From NCBI GenBank assembly GCA_045601285.1, contig JAZRZJ010000061.1, positions 1 to 59,799 of the forward strand: DNA of 59,799 nt, written 5' to 3'. Source of the stretch: F23-B02 sp045601285 (lineage in GTDB: Bacteria > Bacillota > Clostridia > Oscillospirales > Oscillospiraceae). How positions within the stretch are numbered: position 1 is the stretch's first letter; every line of letters starts with the position of its first letter. The translations under genes and the position numbers were made by a program. Below, in pieces: positions 44,342-51,749 of the stretch. The notes under the pieces are model-generated. The model saw only the letters and a program-made list of their open reading frames with translations. It searched no databases and was not told the DNA's origin.

Positions 44342-44685
44342 GCGTCACTCTCCTCTCCGTCGCAGAGCTTCAGTCCCACGATGCCCGCTATAAGCACGAC
44401 TATGGACACAAGCTTCAGAACCCCGACGCCCTCGTCAAGAAAAAGAATGCCCTCGAGCGTTGTTCCCACAACGCCTATGCCCGTAAACACGGCGTAGCTC
44501 ATGCCGATGCCGAATGCCCGCACCGCACGTTCAAGAAGCACAAAGCCCGCGGCAAGAATCACAACCGTGACAAGTGTCGGCAAAAGCCTTGTGAAGCCGT
44601 CGGACAGCTTCATCGTATATGCCCAGGCGACCTCCGTAAGTCCCGATAGGATCAGACATATCCATGCTGTGTTTTTGCTTTTCAT
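44338..44685 (-). CDS. Small multidrug resistance (SMR) family transporter, first subunit
   Basis: Product of 115 residues with four transmembrane helices and the essential Glu in LSGLTEVAWAYTMKLSDGFTR, which looks like the Gdx/SugE type (EV.WA...K...GFT) that exports guanidinium ions. The tail is charged. There is no ykkC-type guanidine riboswitch in the 110-base leader that I can recognise. It is co-translated with the second subunit. Confidence 0.9.
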   Translation of the reverse strand: MKSKNTAWICLILSGLTEVAWAYTMKLSDGFTRLLPTLVTVVILAAGFVLLERAVRAFGIGMSYAVFTGIGVVGTTLEGILFLDEGVGVLKLVSIVVLIAGIVGLKLCDGEESDA

Positions 44686-44706
44686 TGCTGCACCTCCATA
44701 CGACTT

Positions 44707-44737
44707 AAAGCCCGGAAAGTCAAGCTTTCCGGGCTTT
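44707..44737 (-). terminator. Terminator hairpin before the SMR genes
   Basis: AAAGCCCGGAAAG pairs with CTTTCCGGGCTTT around TCAAG. It follows the small membrane protein gene on the minus strand. The T-run is short, so read-through to the SMR genes is possible. Confidence 0.65.
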
Positions 44738-44797
44738 ACATATTCTGTCAGGCGAATTGTTCCTGTTTTTCCTCTTTCTCTTTCATCTTATCTCAAG

Positions 44798-45100
44798 TTA
44801 TTCTATCTCAGCATCGCGTTTTTTCAGATAACGCGCCACGAAAACAGCCATAATTACAAACACGATAACGCTTGCTGCCAGTTCGGGAGCGGTTGCTGTC
44901 GCCTTAATGCCGAAGCTTTCAAGAGCTTTGCTGTCCATAGTAAGCGGCAGGAGCATTCCGGTGGCGGAAAGAACCTCTATGCCTACTGCGGCCCAAAAAA
45001 TGCCCCAGTGCTTTTTGTGCTTTTTTGCACGCATCATTGCTACAAAAAAGATAATTGCCAAAATGATGTTTGATGTTATTGAGAATAATACAACTTTCAC
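44798..45100 (-). CDS. Small hypothetical membrane protein
   Basis: Product of 100 residues with three hydrophobic segments (about 5-23, 32-52 and 70-92), a basic loop (RAKKHKKHW) and a charged tail. It is not recognised. It starts 24 bases after trxB and may be the last gene of the nrdG-nrdD-trxB transcript. The 5' part shows a stretch of small and aromatic residues typical of Clostridial small membrane proteins of unknown function. Confidence 0.7.
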   Translation of the reverse strand: MKVVLFSITSNIILAIIFFVAMMRAKKHKKHWGIFWAAVGIEVLSATGMLLPLTMDSKALESFGIKATATAPELAASVIVFVIMAVFVARYLKKRDAEIE

Positions 45101-45124
45101 TTATTTTTCCTCTATATATTTTAA

Positions 45125-46033
45125 TTACAGACTGTCAATATAGCTGCAGGCGGCGAGTGCGGCGGCAGAGCCGTCGGCGCAGGCCGTGGTGAGCTGGCGC
45201 ACGGTTTTTTTGCGGCAGTCACCCGCCACGAATACACCTGCCGTCTTTGTTTTGCAGTCCTCTGCCGAGTCTGCGTAGCCTGCCCTGTCAAGCTCCATAA
45301 GCTCCGCAAACACGGAGTTGTCGGGAGCATGGCCGATGGCTACGAAAAGTCCTTCAACGCTGATATCGCGGCTGCTGCCCTCATTATCGGTTACGGTGAT
45401 TCCCGTAAGCTCGCCCTCACCCTTCAGGGCGGTGACTGAGGAATTCAGCACAAACTCCACGTTCGGCTTTTTTTCAAGAGCCTCCACAAGCTTTGCTTCG
45501 CCGCGGAAGGAATCCCTGCGGTGAATAAGGTAAACTCTTGAGCAGCTTTCGGAAAGCAGCACCGCGTCCTGAAGCGCGGAGTTGCCGCCGCCGTTTACGG
45601 CAACGGGCTTGCCCTTGTAGAAGGCGCCGTCGCAGACAGCGCAGTAGCAAACGCCGCTGCCCACAAGCTCTGCTTCCCTCTCAATGCCCAGCATACGCGG
45701 TTTTGCGCCCGTGGCAATGATAAGAGCCTTGCCCTCGAAAACCTCGTCATAGTCCGTTGTGACGCGTTTTACATTGCCCTCAAGCTCAACGGACACAACC
45801 TCGGCAAATTCGGTTTCGCCGCCCTGACGCTCCACCTGCTGCATGAGGCGGTCGCCCAGCTCGCTGCCCGAAATTGACTCGATCGTGGGGAAATTTTCAA
45901 CCTTGGGTGACCAGGTGATCTGACCGCCGAAGCTGGCCTTTTCTATGACAAGCGCGGTCTTTCCCGCACGGAGAGCGTACAGCGCGGCGGTTAGTCCCGC
46001 GGGGCCGCCGCCGACGATAATTACGTCATACAT
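45125..46033 (-). CDS. trxB: Thioredoxin-disulfide reductase
   Basis: Product of 302 residues. The N-terminal FAD motif is VIIVGGGPAGLTAALYAL, the redox pair is CAVCDG, the NADPH-binding motif is VNGGGNSALQDA, and the C-terminal VAGDCRKKTVRQLTTACADGSAAA contacts FAD. It reduces thioredoxin or glutaredoxin-like proteins with NADPH. The start at 46031-46033 follows GAGGT; the open frame continues upstream into a repeat and is rejected. It lies downstream of nrdD, whose protein ends in a glutaredoxin-like domain, a plausible substrate. Confidence 0.94.
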   Translation of the reverse strand: MYDVIIVGGGPAGLTAALYALRAGKTALVIEKASFGGQITWSPKVENFPTIESISGSELGDRLMQQVERQGGETEFAEVVSVELEGNVKRVTTDYDEVFEGKALIIATGAKPRMLGIEREAELVGSGVCYCAVCDGAFYKGKPVAVNGGGNSALQDAVLLSESCSRVYLIHRRDSFRGEAKLVEALEKKPNVEFVLNSSVTALKGEGELTGITVTDNEGSSRDISVEGLFVAIGHAPDNSVFAELMELDRAGYADSAEDCKTKTAGVFVAGDCRKKTVRQLTTACADGSAAALAACSYIDSL

Positions 46034-46068
46034 TTTTAATACCTCACAAATGTCGACCATAAAATAAT

Positions 46069-46164
46069 TGTCATTGCGAACCAGCGCCGCAGCGTTGGTG
46101 TGGCAATCCGCTTGCCTGCTGAAAGGATACGGATTGCCACGTCGCTGCGCTCCTCGCAATGACA
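46069..46164. repeat. Palindromic TGTCATTGCGA element between nrdD and trxB
   Basis: A 96-base element bounded by TGTCATTGCGA and TCGCAATGACA, with inner arms TGGCAATCCG and CGGATTGCCA. It is a second family, related in style to the TGTCATTCTGAG elements but with different inner sequence. It fills most of the nrdD-trxB gap. Confidence 0.8.
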
Positions 46165-46181
46165 GGGAGCTTTATTCTTTA

Positions 46182-48554
46182 TTATTTGCCTGCAATCCAC
46201 TTTTTGATTTCGGGAGCGCCCGCAAACTTTGTGCAGGTTTCGCCATCGCAGATGACGAGTGTGGGAGCGCTCTTTATTCCGTAGGAATTTGCCAGCGGGG
46301 CATTCTCTTCTGCCATGATTTTTTCATGCTCAATGCCCGCCTTTTCAAGCATTGCGTAGGCGGCGCGGCAGTTGGGGCAGTTCTGCTTTACGAAAAGCAG
46401 GAGCTTCTTTTCGCCCTTTGCCTCAAATACGGTCTCCTCAACGGGCTTTTCCTCCATGTTCAGAGGGCCGCTGTGCTTGAGAACGGAGTTCTCAATGACG
46501 TACTCGGTGCGGTCCTTGTACTCCTGAGTCTTGCCGGCGTTCCAGTTCTGAACAGGGCGGTAATAGCCGGTGATGCGGCTGTAAACCTCGGTCTCCTTGC
46601 CGCACTCGGGGCAGGTGAAATGCTCGCCGGTGATGTAGCCGTGGTCGGGGCAGACGGAATAGGTGGGGCTCATGGTGTAGTAGGGCAGCTTGTAGTTCTC
46701 TGCGATCTTGCGCACAAGATTTGCGGCAGCTTCCCAGTCGGGCAGCTTCTCGCCCAGGAAGGCGTGGAAGACGGTGCCGGAGGTGTAGAGAGTCTGCAGC
46801 TCGTCCTGAATGTCAAGGGCGGAGAAGATATCCTCGGTGTAGCTTACGGGCAGATGGCTGGAGTTGGTGTAGTAGGGAACGCCGCTTGCCTCGTTGGCGG
46901 TGATGATTTCGGGGAACTGCTCCTTGTCGTGCTTTGCAAGACGGTAGGAGGTGCTCTCCGCGGGAGTTGCCTCCAGGTTGTACAGGTCGCCGTACTTCTC
47001 CTGATAGTCAGAGAGACGCTCGCGCATATGGTTCAGAACGTCCTTTGTGAAGCTCTGGCACTTTTCGCTGGTCATGTCGGCGCGTACCCACTTGGCGTTG
47101 AGGCCCGCCTCGTTCATGCCCACAAGACCGATGGTGGAGAAGTGGTTTGCAAAGGTGCCGAGATAGTGCTTGGTGTAGGGATACAGACCCTCGTCGAGAA
47201 GCTTGGTGATGATTTCACGCTTGATCTTCAGGGAGCGTGCGGCAATGTCCATCATCTTGTCAAGGCGGGCATAGAAGTCTGCCTCGTCCTTTGCAAGATA
47301 TGCGATACGGGGCATATTGATGGTGACAACGCCCACGGAGCCGGTGCTTTCGCCGCTGCCGAAGAAGCCGCCGCTCTTCTTGCGGAGCTCGCGCAGGTCA
47401 AGGCGCAGACGGCAGCACATACTGCGGACATCGGAGGGCTCCATATCGGAGTTGATGTAGTTGGAGAAATAGGGAGTGCCGTACTTTGCGGTCATCTCGA
47501 AGAGGAGCTTGTTGTTCTCCGTGGGAGACCAGTCAAAGTCACGGGTGATGGAATAGGTGGGAATGGGATACTGGAAACCGCGGCCGTTTGCGTCGCCCTC
47601 GATCATGATGTTGATGAAGGCCTTGTTGACCATTGCCATTTCCTCAACGCAGTCGCCGTAGGTAAAGTCCATTTCCTTGCCGCCTACGATTGCGGGCTGG
47701 TCCTTCAGGTCAGCGGGAACGGTCCAGTCAAGAGTGATGTTGGAGAAGGGAGCCTGGGTGCCCCAGCGGGAAGGAGTATTCACGCCGAAGATGAAGCTCT
47801 GAATGCACTGCTTGACTTCCTTATAGCTGAGCTTGTCTACTTTTACGAAGGGAGCAAGGTAGGTGTCGAAGCTGGAGAAGGCCTGTGCGCCTGCCCATTC
47901 GTTCTGCATGATGCCCAGGAAGTTGACCATCTGATTGCAGAGGGTGCTCAGGTGGCTTGCGGGAGAGGAATTGATCTTGCCGGGAATGCCGGGACCCTGC
48001 TGAATGAGCTGCTTGAGGCTCCAGCCTGCGCAGTAGCCGGTGAGCATGGAAAGGTCATGAATGTGCATATCGCAGTTGCGGTGTGCGTTTGCGATTTCCT
48101 CGTCATAAACCTCGCTGAGCCAGTAGTTTGCGGTGATCGCGCCGGAGTTGGAAAGGATAAGTCCGCCCACGGAATAGGTGACGGTGGAGTTTTCCTTTAC
48201 ACGCCAGTCAAGCACCTTGACGTAGCTGTTGACGGTTTCCTTGTAGTCAAGGTAGGTGGACTTCATGTTGCGGAGCTTCTCGCGCTGCTTACGGTAAAGA
48301 ATATATGCCTTTGCAACGGACTCATAACCGCCGCGGGACAGAACTGCCTCAACGGAGTCCTGAATGTCCTCAACCGCAACATAGCCGTCCTTGATTTTGG
48401 GAATGAAATCTGCGGAAACCTTCAGTGCAAGGAAATCAATGATGTTGTCGGTGTACTCGGTTTCGGTGGCTTCAAAAGCCTTCTTGATTGCGTTTGTAAT
48501 CTTGCTGATGTCAAACTCAACGATCTTGCCGTCTCTCTTGATGATCTGATACAT
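46182..48554 (-). CDS. nrdD: Anaerobic ribonucleoside-triphosphate reductase with fused C-terminal glutaredoxin-like domain
   Basis: Product of 790 residues. It makes deoxyribonucleotides by a glycyl-radical mechanism and is destroyed by oxygen. The order is: ATP-cone (about 1-90, from MYQIIKRDGKIVEFDISKI), catalytic barrel, zinc site CPDHGYITGEHFTCPEC (near 627-643), glycyl radical in RITGYYR (near 660-666), and an extra domain of about 75 residues (from about 716) with KQNCPNCRAAY and SAPTLVIC, a glutaredoxin/thioredoxin fold with CPNC at 726-729. The plain enzyme ends near the glycyl site. The start has GGGAGG at proper spacing. trxB follows. Confidence 0.94.
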   Translation of the reverse strand: MYQIIKRDGKIVEFDISKITNAIKKAFEATETEYTDNIIDFLALKVSADFIPKIKDGYVAVEDIQDSVEAVLSRGGYESVAKAYILYRKQREKLRNMKSTYLDYKETVNSYVKVLDWRVKENSTVTYSVGGLILSNSGAITANYWLSEVYDEEIANAHRNCDMHIHDLSMLTGYCAGWSLKQLIQQGPGIPGKINSSPASHLSTLCNQMVNFLGIMQNEWAGAQAFSSFDTYLAPFVKVDKLSYKEVKQCIQSFIFGVNTPSRWGTQAPFSNITLDWTVPADLKDQPAIVGGKEMDFTYGDCVEEMAMVNKAFINIMIEGDANGRGFQYPIPTYSITRDFDWSPTENNKLLFEMTAKYGTPYFSNYINSDMEPSDVRSMCCRLRLDLRELRKKSGGFFGSGESTGSVGVVTINMPRIAYLAKDEADFYARLDKMMDIAARSLKIKREIITKLLDEGLYPYTKHYLGTFANHFSTIGLVGMNEAGLNAKWVRADMTSEKCQSFTKDVLNHMRERLSDYQEKYGDLYNLEATPAESTSYRLAKHDKEQFPEIITANEASGVPYYTNSSHLPVSYTEDIFSALDIQDELQTLYTSGTVFHAFLGEKLPDWEAAANLVRKIAENYKLPYYTMSPTYSVCPDHGYITGEHFTCPECGKETEVYSRITGYYRPVQNWNAGKTQEYKDRTEYVIENSVLKHSGPLNMEEKPVEETVFEAKGEKKLLLFVKQNCPNCRAAYAMLEKAGIEHEKIMAEENAPLANSYGIKSAPTLVICDGETCTKFAGAPEIKKWIAGK

Positions 48555-48579
48555 TTCTCTATATCCTCCCGTATCTCTG

Positions 48580-49278
48580 TCATACGCCTCTGACCTGTGC
48601 CGAAGGCACATACTGCCTTACAGCGTCGCAGAGAACATTCATTTCTTCTTTATCGTAAGCGCCAAGTCCCTCGGGGAGAATCAGGTCCCCCGAATCCTTA
48701 AACTGCTGTAAATAATACTCCTTTGCGCCCTCAATCCACTTTGCCGCGGAAACAAGGCTTTCCTTTGTGTGAAGCCCCTTCACTACCGTGGTGCGAAATT
48801 CGTAATCAACCACTCCGCCCAGCAGCAGATTTTTGGACTCCTCGACTTTGGATATGTCGTAGTTTTCAATGCCGATTGTTTTCCCGTAAGCCTCGGGAGC
48901 GTTCTTTATATCCATGGCAACCATGTCAACAAGTCCCGCCTCGATGATTTCTCTCAGCAGCTTCGGATTTGAACCGTTGGTGTCAAGCTTCACCTTGTAG
49001 CCGATGGACTTTATCTTTTCAAGGAGCTGAGGCATATCCGCATGGAGCAGAGGCTCGCCGCCTGTCACGGCAACTCCGTCCAGCACGCCGAAGCGTTTTT
49101 TCAGGAAGCCCATTATCTCCTCTTCCGTGAGGAAGCTCTCCTCGATCCGCTCGGGAAGCACCAGAGCTGCGTTGTGGCAGAAGGGACAGCGGAAATTGCA
49201 GCCCGAGGTGAACATGGTGCAGGCAACCTTGCCCGGATAATCCAGCAATGTTAACTTTTGAATTCCTGAAATGCGCAT
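48580..49278 (-). CDS. nrdG: Anaerobic ribonucleotide reductase activating protein
   Basis: Product of 232 residues, radical-SAM activase that makes the glycyl radical of NrdD. The motif SGCNFRCPFCHN gives C-x3-C-x2-C, and GGEPLLHADM the second SAM motif. It is the first gene of the operon; 25 bases separate it from nrdD. The C-terminal part is longer than E. coli NrdG (154 residues), as in the YjjW/NrdG2-type proteins of Clostridia. Confidence 0.92.
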   Translation of the reverse strand: MRISGIQKLTLLDYPGKVACTMFTSGCNFRCPFCHNAALVLPERIEESFLTEEEIMGFLKKRFGVLDGVAVTGGEPLLHADMPQLLEKIKSIGYKVKLDTNGSNPKLLREIIEAGLVDMVAMDIKNAPEAYGKTIGIENYDISKVEESKNLLLGGVVDYEFRTTVVKGLHTKESLVSAAKWIEGAKEYYLQQFKDSGDLILPEGLGAYDKEEMNVLCDAVRQYVPSAQVRGV

Positions 49279-49299
49279 AGTTTCTCCTGATTTCGTAGC

Positions 49300-49336
49300 G
49301 TGCTAAACAATAGCACATCTTCAATTCAAAGTCAAT
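49300..49336 (-). promoter_or_regulatory. Promoter of nrdG-nrdD with an internal dyad
   Basis: On the minus strand TTGACT (49331-49336) and TATTGT (49307-49312) are 18 bases apart, 28 bases from the nrdG start. GTGCTA (49300-49305) and TAGCAC (49311-49316) form an inverted repeat over the -10 region. Confidence 0.7.
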
Positions 49337-49343
49337 AGAAAAA

Positions 49344-49401
49344 CACAAAATGTAGCCATTTTTACCGCTTTGTAACCGTTACAACCACAAAATATAGTGT
49401 T
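49344..49401. promoter_or_regulatory. Two NrdR-like boxes upstream of nrdG
   Basis: CCACAAAATATAGTGT (49386-49401) matches the NrdR-box consensus (acaCwAtATaTwGtgt) at 14 of 16 positions, and ACACAAAATGTAGCCA (49344-49359) at 11 of 16. The two are 42 bases apart, four helical turns, so they lie on the same DNA face. NrdR represses ribonucleotide reductase genes. The rest of 49402-49590 has no gene I can support. Confidence 0.65.
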
Positions 49402-49590
49402 TTGTAATTCTACAGACTGTAATTAAAAACGCAGGTTTTGAATAGCCCGTATTTATGCGATTTTCAAAAAAGTCAGCATCTTCAAGGCTTTGAGGGTTTT
49501 TTAACAGTTTACATTTCTTTCATTTCTGTAATTATTCACCTTTTTTGCATACACAAGATATTGTGGCATGAAATATATTGTAACACAAGA

Positions 49591-49619
49591 AAAGGACACC
49601 ACATTGGGCGGTGTCCTTT
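49591..49619 (-). terminator. Terminator hairpin after the REP-associated transposase
   Basis: AAAGGACACC pairs with GGTGTCCTTT around ACATTGGGC. It lies 44 bases after the transposase stop, beyond the first REP. Confidence 0.7.
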
Positions 49620-49626
49620 GGGTTTT

Positions 49627-49651
49627 CGGCGGGAGCAAGCCCCCGCCCTAC
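49627..49651 (-). repeat. REP sequence after the transposase gene
   Basis: On the minus strand GTAG is followed by arms GGCGGGGGC and GCTCCCGCC around TT (one mismatch). It lies 11 bases after the stop of the transposase gene, in the same orientation as the copy at 50034-50058. Confidence 0.8.
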
Positions 49652-49662
49652 GGCACGTATGG

Positions 49663-50169
49663 TCATTCATATTCAATATACAGCTCATCATCGAGCCATT
49701 TAAGGGGATTTCTGTCGATATAATACCATATATCGTTATAATCCACCTGCGTGCGAATTATATGCTCATAAAACGAAGTCTGAAAAATCTGTCGTCCGGC
49801 AATTCCGTCTGCTTTGTTGCATTCCCGCGTTGCAATGGATTTAAACGAACATATCGCGTCCATCAGCGTAGGGCGGGGGCTTGCTCCCGCCGCTTCTTCA
49901 ATGCGAATAATAGCGTGCAGATGGTTGGGCATTATCACGTACTTGTCAACAGAAATGTTCTGATATCTTGATTCTGTGGCAAGCAGGCATTGTTCTACGA
50001 GCTTTCCGAGATTGTTTAACTCAATCGGGTTTTCGGCGGGAGCAAGCCCCCGCCCTACGGTAAAACTTCCGAACAGATTCTTTTTATTTTTTGCGCACAC
50101 AGTCACAAAATACATTCCGTTTCTGCTGTAATCATAATTATCAAGACGCGGATGCTTTCTTTTTTCCAT
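49663..50169 (-). CDS. REP-associated tyrosine transposase (RAYT, TnpA-REP)
   Basis: Product of 168 residues. It is a single-copy HUH/Y1 enzyme related to IS200 TnpA: MYFVTVCAKNKK, the HUH motif PNHLHAII (His83 and His85) and the catalytic Tyr in TSFYEHIIRT (Tyr134), then YIDRNPLKW. RAYTs cut and copy REP hairpins marked by GTAG. Two such REPs lie in the coding frame: residues 38-46 (VGRGLAPAE) and 93-101 (AAGASPRPT) are encoded by them. The ATG at 50169 is used; a GTG two codons earlier overlaps the upstream gene. Confidence 0.92.
   Translation of the reverse strand: MEKRKHPRLDNYDYSRNGMYFVTVCAKNKKNLFGSFTVGRGLAPAENPIELNNLGKLVEQCLLATESRYQNISVDKYVIMPNHLHAIIRIEEAAGASPRPTLMDAICSFKSIATRECNKADGIAGRQIFQTSFYEHIIRTQVDYNDIWYYIDRNPLKWLDDELYIEYE
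49868..49892 (+). repeat. REP sequence inside the transposase gene, plus orientation
   Basis: GTAG (49868-49871), then arms GGCGGGGGC and GCTCCCGCC around TT. It encodes residues 93-101 of the transposase, just after the HUH motif, and is opposite in orientation to the other two copies at this locus. Confidence 0.8.
50034..50058 (-). repeat. REP sequence inside the transposase gene, minus orientation
   Basis: The same 25 bases as at 49627-49651, together with the preceding GGGTTTT on the plus strand. It encodes residues 38-46 of the transposase. Confidence 0.8.
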
Positions 50170-50171
50170 AA

Positions 50172-51749
50172 TCACAAATTTTCAATTACGCTTTCGGCGC
50201 ATTTCATGCCGTCAACGGCGGCGCTGGTTATTCCGCCGGCGTAGCCCGCGCCCTCACCGCAGGGATAAAGTCCGCGTATCTCGCTCATGCGGTTTTCGTT
50301 TCGCAGTATGCGCACCGGCGAGGAGGAGCGCGTTTCCGGCGCTGTCATCATCGCCTCGGGATTATCGAAGCCGCGGAGCTTTTTGCCCAGCTCGGAAAGG
50401 GCATTTTCCATGACCGAGGTGATGCGTTCGGGAAGCACATCGTGCAGGTCGCAGTAATGCACACCGGGGCGGTAGCTGGGAGTGACGCTTCCCTGCTGTG
50501 CCGTTGGTCTGTGACTGAGGAAATCGCCTACAGTCTGTGCGGGTGCTTTGTAGTCACCTCCCACAGAAAAGGCCTTTCTCTCAATCTCCCTCTGCCAGTA
50601 CATACCGCCGAGCACTCCCTCATAGATAAAATCTTCTGTGTGAAGAGTTACAAGCAGGGCCGCATTCGCGTTTTCGCCGTCACGCCGTGAACGGCTCATG
50701 CCGTTTGTGCAGACTCCGCCCTCCTCCGAGGCCGCAGCGATCACCTCACCGCCGGGACACATACAGAAGGTGTAGGCGCTTGTGCCGTCGGGCAGGTGAA
50801 CGTTCAGGGAATAGTCCGCCGCAGGAAGCTCTGAAATGTCAGCGCCGTACTGGGCGATGTTTATATCGCTCTGCTTATGCTCAATGCGCACGCCCATGGA
50901 AAAGTCCTTGGGCTCCATGGGAACACACAGCTCATCGAGCATCTCAAAGGTGTCGCGGGAGGAGTGACCGATTGCAAGGATAAGACTTTCGCAGTCAAGG
51001 GTATAGCGCTCACCCTCCGCCTCAGCCTCAATTCCGCAGAGGCGGTTTCCCTCAAGCAGAAGCCTTGTCAGCTTTGTGTTAAATCTCACCTCACCGCCGT
51101 TTGCAATGACGGTTTTGCGGATATTCTGCACTACGTTAATCAGAATGTCCGTGCCTATGTGGGGCTTTGCGTCCCACAGTATATGCTCGGGCGCACCGTG
51201 CTCCGTAAAGGTCTTCAGCATGAAGCTTATGCGCTTATCCTTAATGCCCGTATTCAGCTTGCCGTCGGAAAATGTGCCCGCTCCGCCTTCGCCGAACTGC
51301 ACGTTGCACTCCGTGTCGAGCTTGCCGCCGCTTCGGAATGCCTCAACCTTTTCGGCTCTTGTCCGGGCGTCGCTGCCGCGCTCGATGACAATGGGCTTAA
51401 GCCCCGCCTTTGAAAGCACCAGCGCCGCAAACATTCCCGCAGGGCCGAAGCCCACGATAACGGGGCGCCTGTCGCTCTTCACCTGGGGAATGTTATATAC
51501 AAATTCCTCATAGGCGGAAACGTTTTTGCTTTTCGACCTCGCGATTATCTTCTCCTCGCTGCCGTTTACGGTCACGGCAACGGCGCAGGTGTAGTGCAAA
51601 TCGTTTTTCTTCCGGGCATCAAGGGATTTTTTCGTGAGCCTTATGCTCTTTATATCGACCTCGGGAACTCGAAGCTCCCTTGCCGCTTTTTTCTTCAGTT
51701 TTTCTTCGGGGTCGCCGATTTCAAGGCGCAGGCTGCGTACGGAAATCAT
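50172..51749 (-). CDS. FAD-dependent dehydrogenase, COG2509 type
   Basis: Product of 525 residues. An N-terminal domain of about 80 residues (a ferredoxin-like fold with many Lys) comes before the FAD motif VIVGFGPAGMFAALVLSKAG (about 96-115). Later motifs are FGEGGAGTFSDGKLNTG and the C-terminal YPCGEGAGYAGGITSAAVDG. The physiological reaction of this widespread family is not known. The start overlaps the preceding flavoprotein's stop by four bases. The downstream RAYT is almost contiguous. Confidence 0.87.
   Translation of the reverse strand: MISVRSLRLEIGDPEEKLKKKAARELRVPEVDIKSIRLTKKSLDARKKNDLHYTCAVAVTVNGSEEKIIARSKSKNVSAYEEFVYNIPQVKSDRRPVIVGFGPAGMFAALVLSKAGLKPIVIERGSDARTRAEKVEAFRSGGKLDTECNVQFGEGGAGTFSDGKLNTGIKDKRISFMLKTFTEHGAPEHILWDAKPHIGTDILINVVQNIRKTVIANGGEVRFNTKLTRLLLEGNRLCGIEAEAEGERYTLDCESLILAIGHSSRDTFEMLDELCVPMEPKDFSMGVRIEHKQSDINIAQYGADISELPAADYSLNVHLPDGTSAYTFCMCPGGEVIAAASEEGGVCTNGMSRSRRDGENANAALLVTLHTEDFIYEGVLGGMYWQREIERKAFSVGGDYKAPAQTVGDFLSHRPTAQQGSVTPSYRPGVHYCDLHDVLPERITSVMENALSELGKKLRGFDNPEAMMTAPETRSSSPVRILRNENRMSEIRGLYPCGEGAGYAGGITSAAVDGMKCAESVIENL

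Noticed and set aside
44686..44797. Guanidine (ykkC or mini-ykkC) riboswitch before the SMR genes
   Set aside because: The leader has only one perfect stem with T-run and lacks the ACGR loops of the mini-ykkC class or the conserved core of ykkC.
46068..48593. Very long open frame on the plus strand opposite nrdD
   Set aside because: NrdD on the minus strand has all catalytic motifs; the opposite frame has no ribosome site, low-complexity Gly/Val/Leu composition and mirrors the codon bias of nrdD. The same applies to long frames opposite the reductase at 21-22 kb, aor and the GH13 gene.
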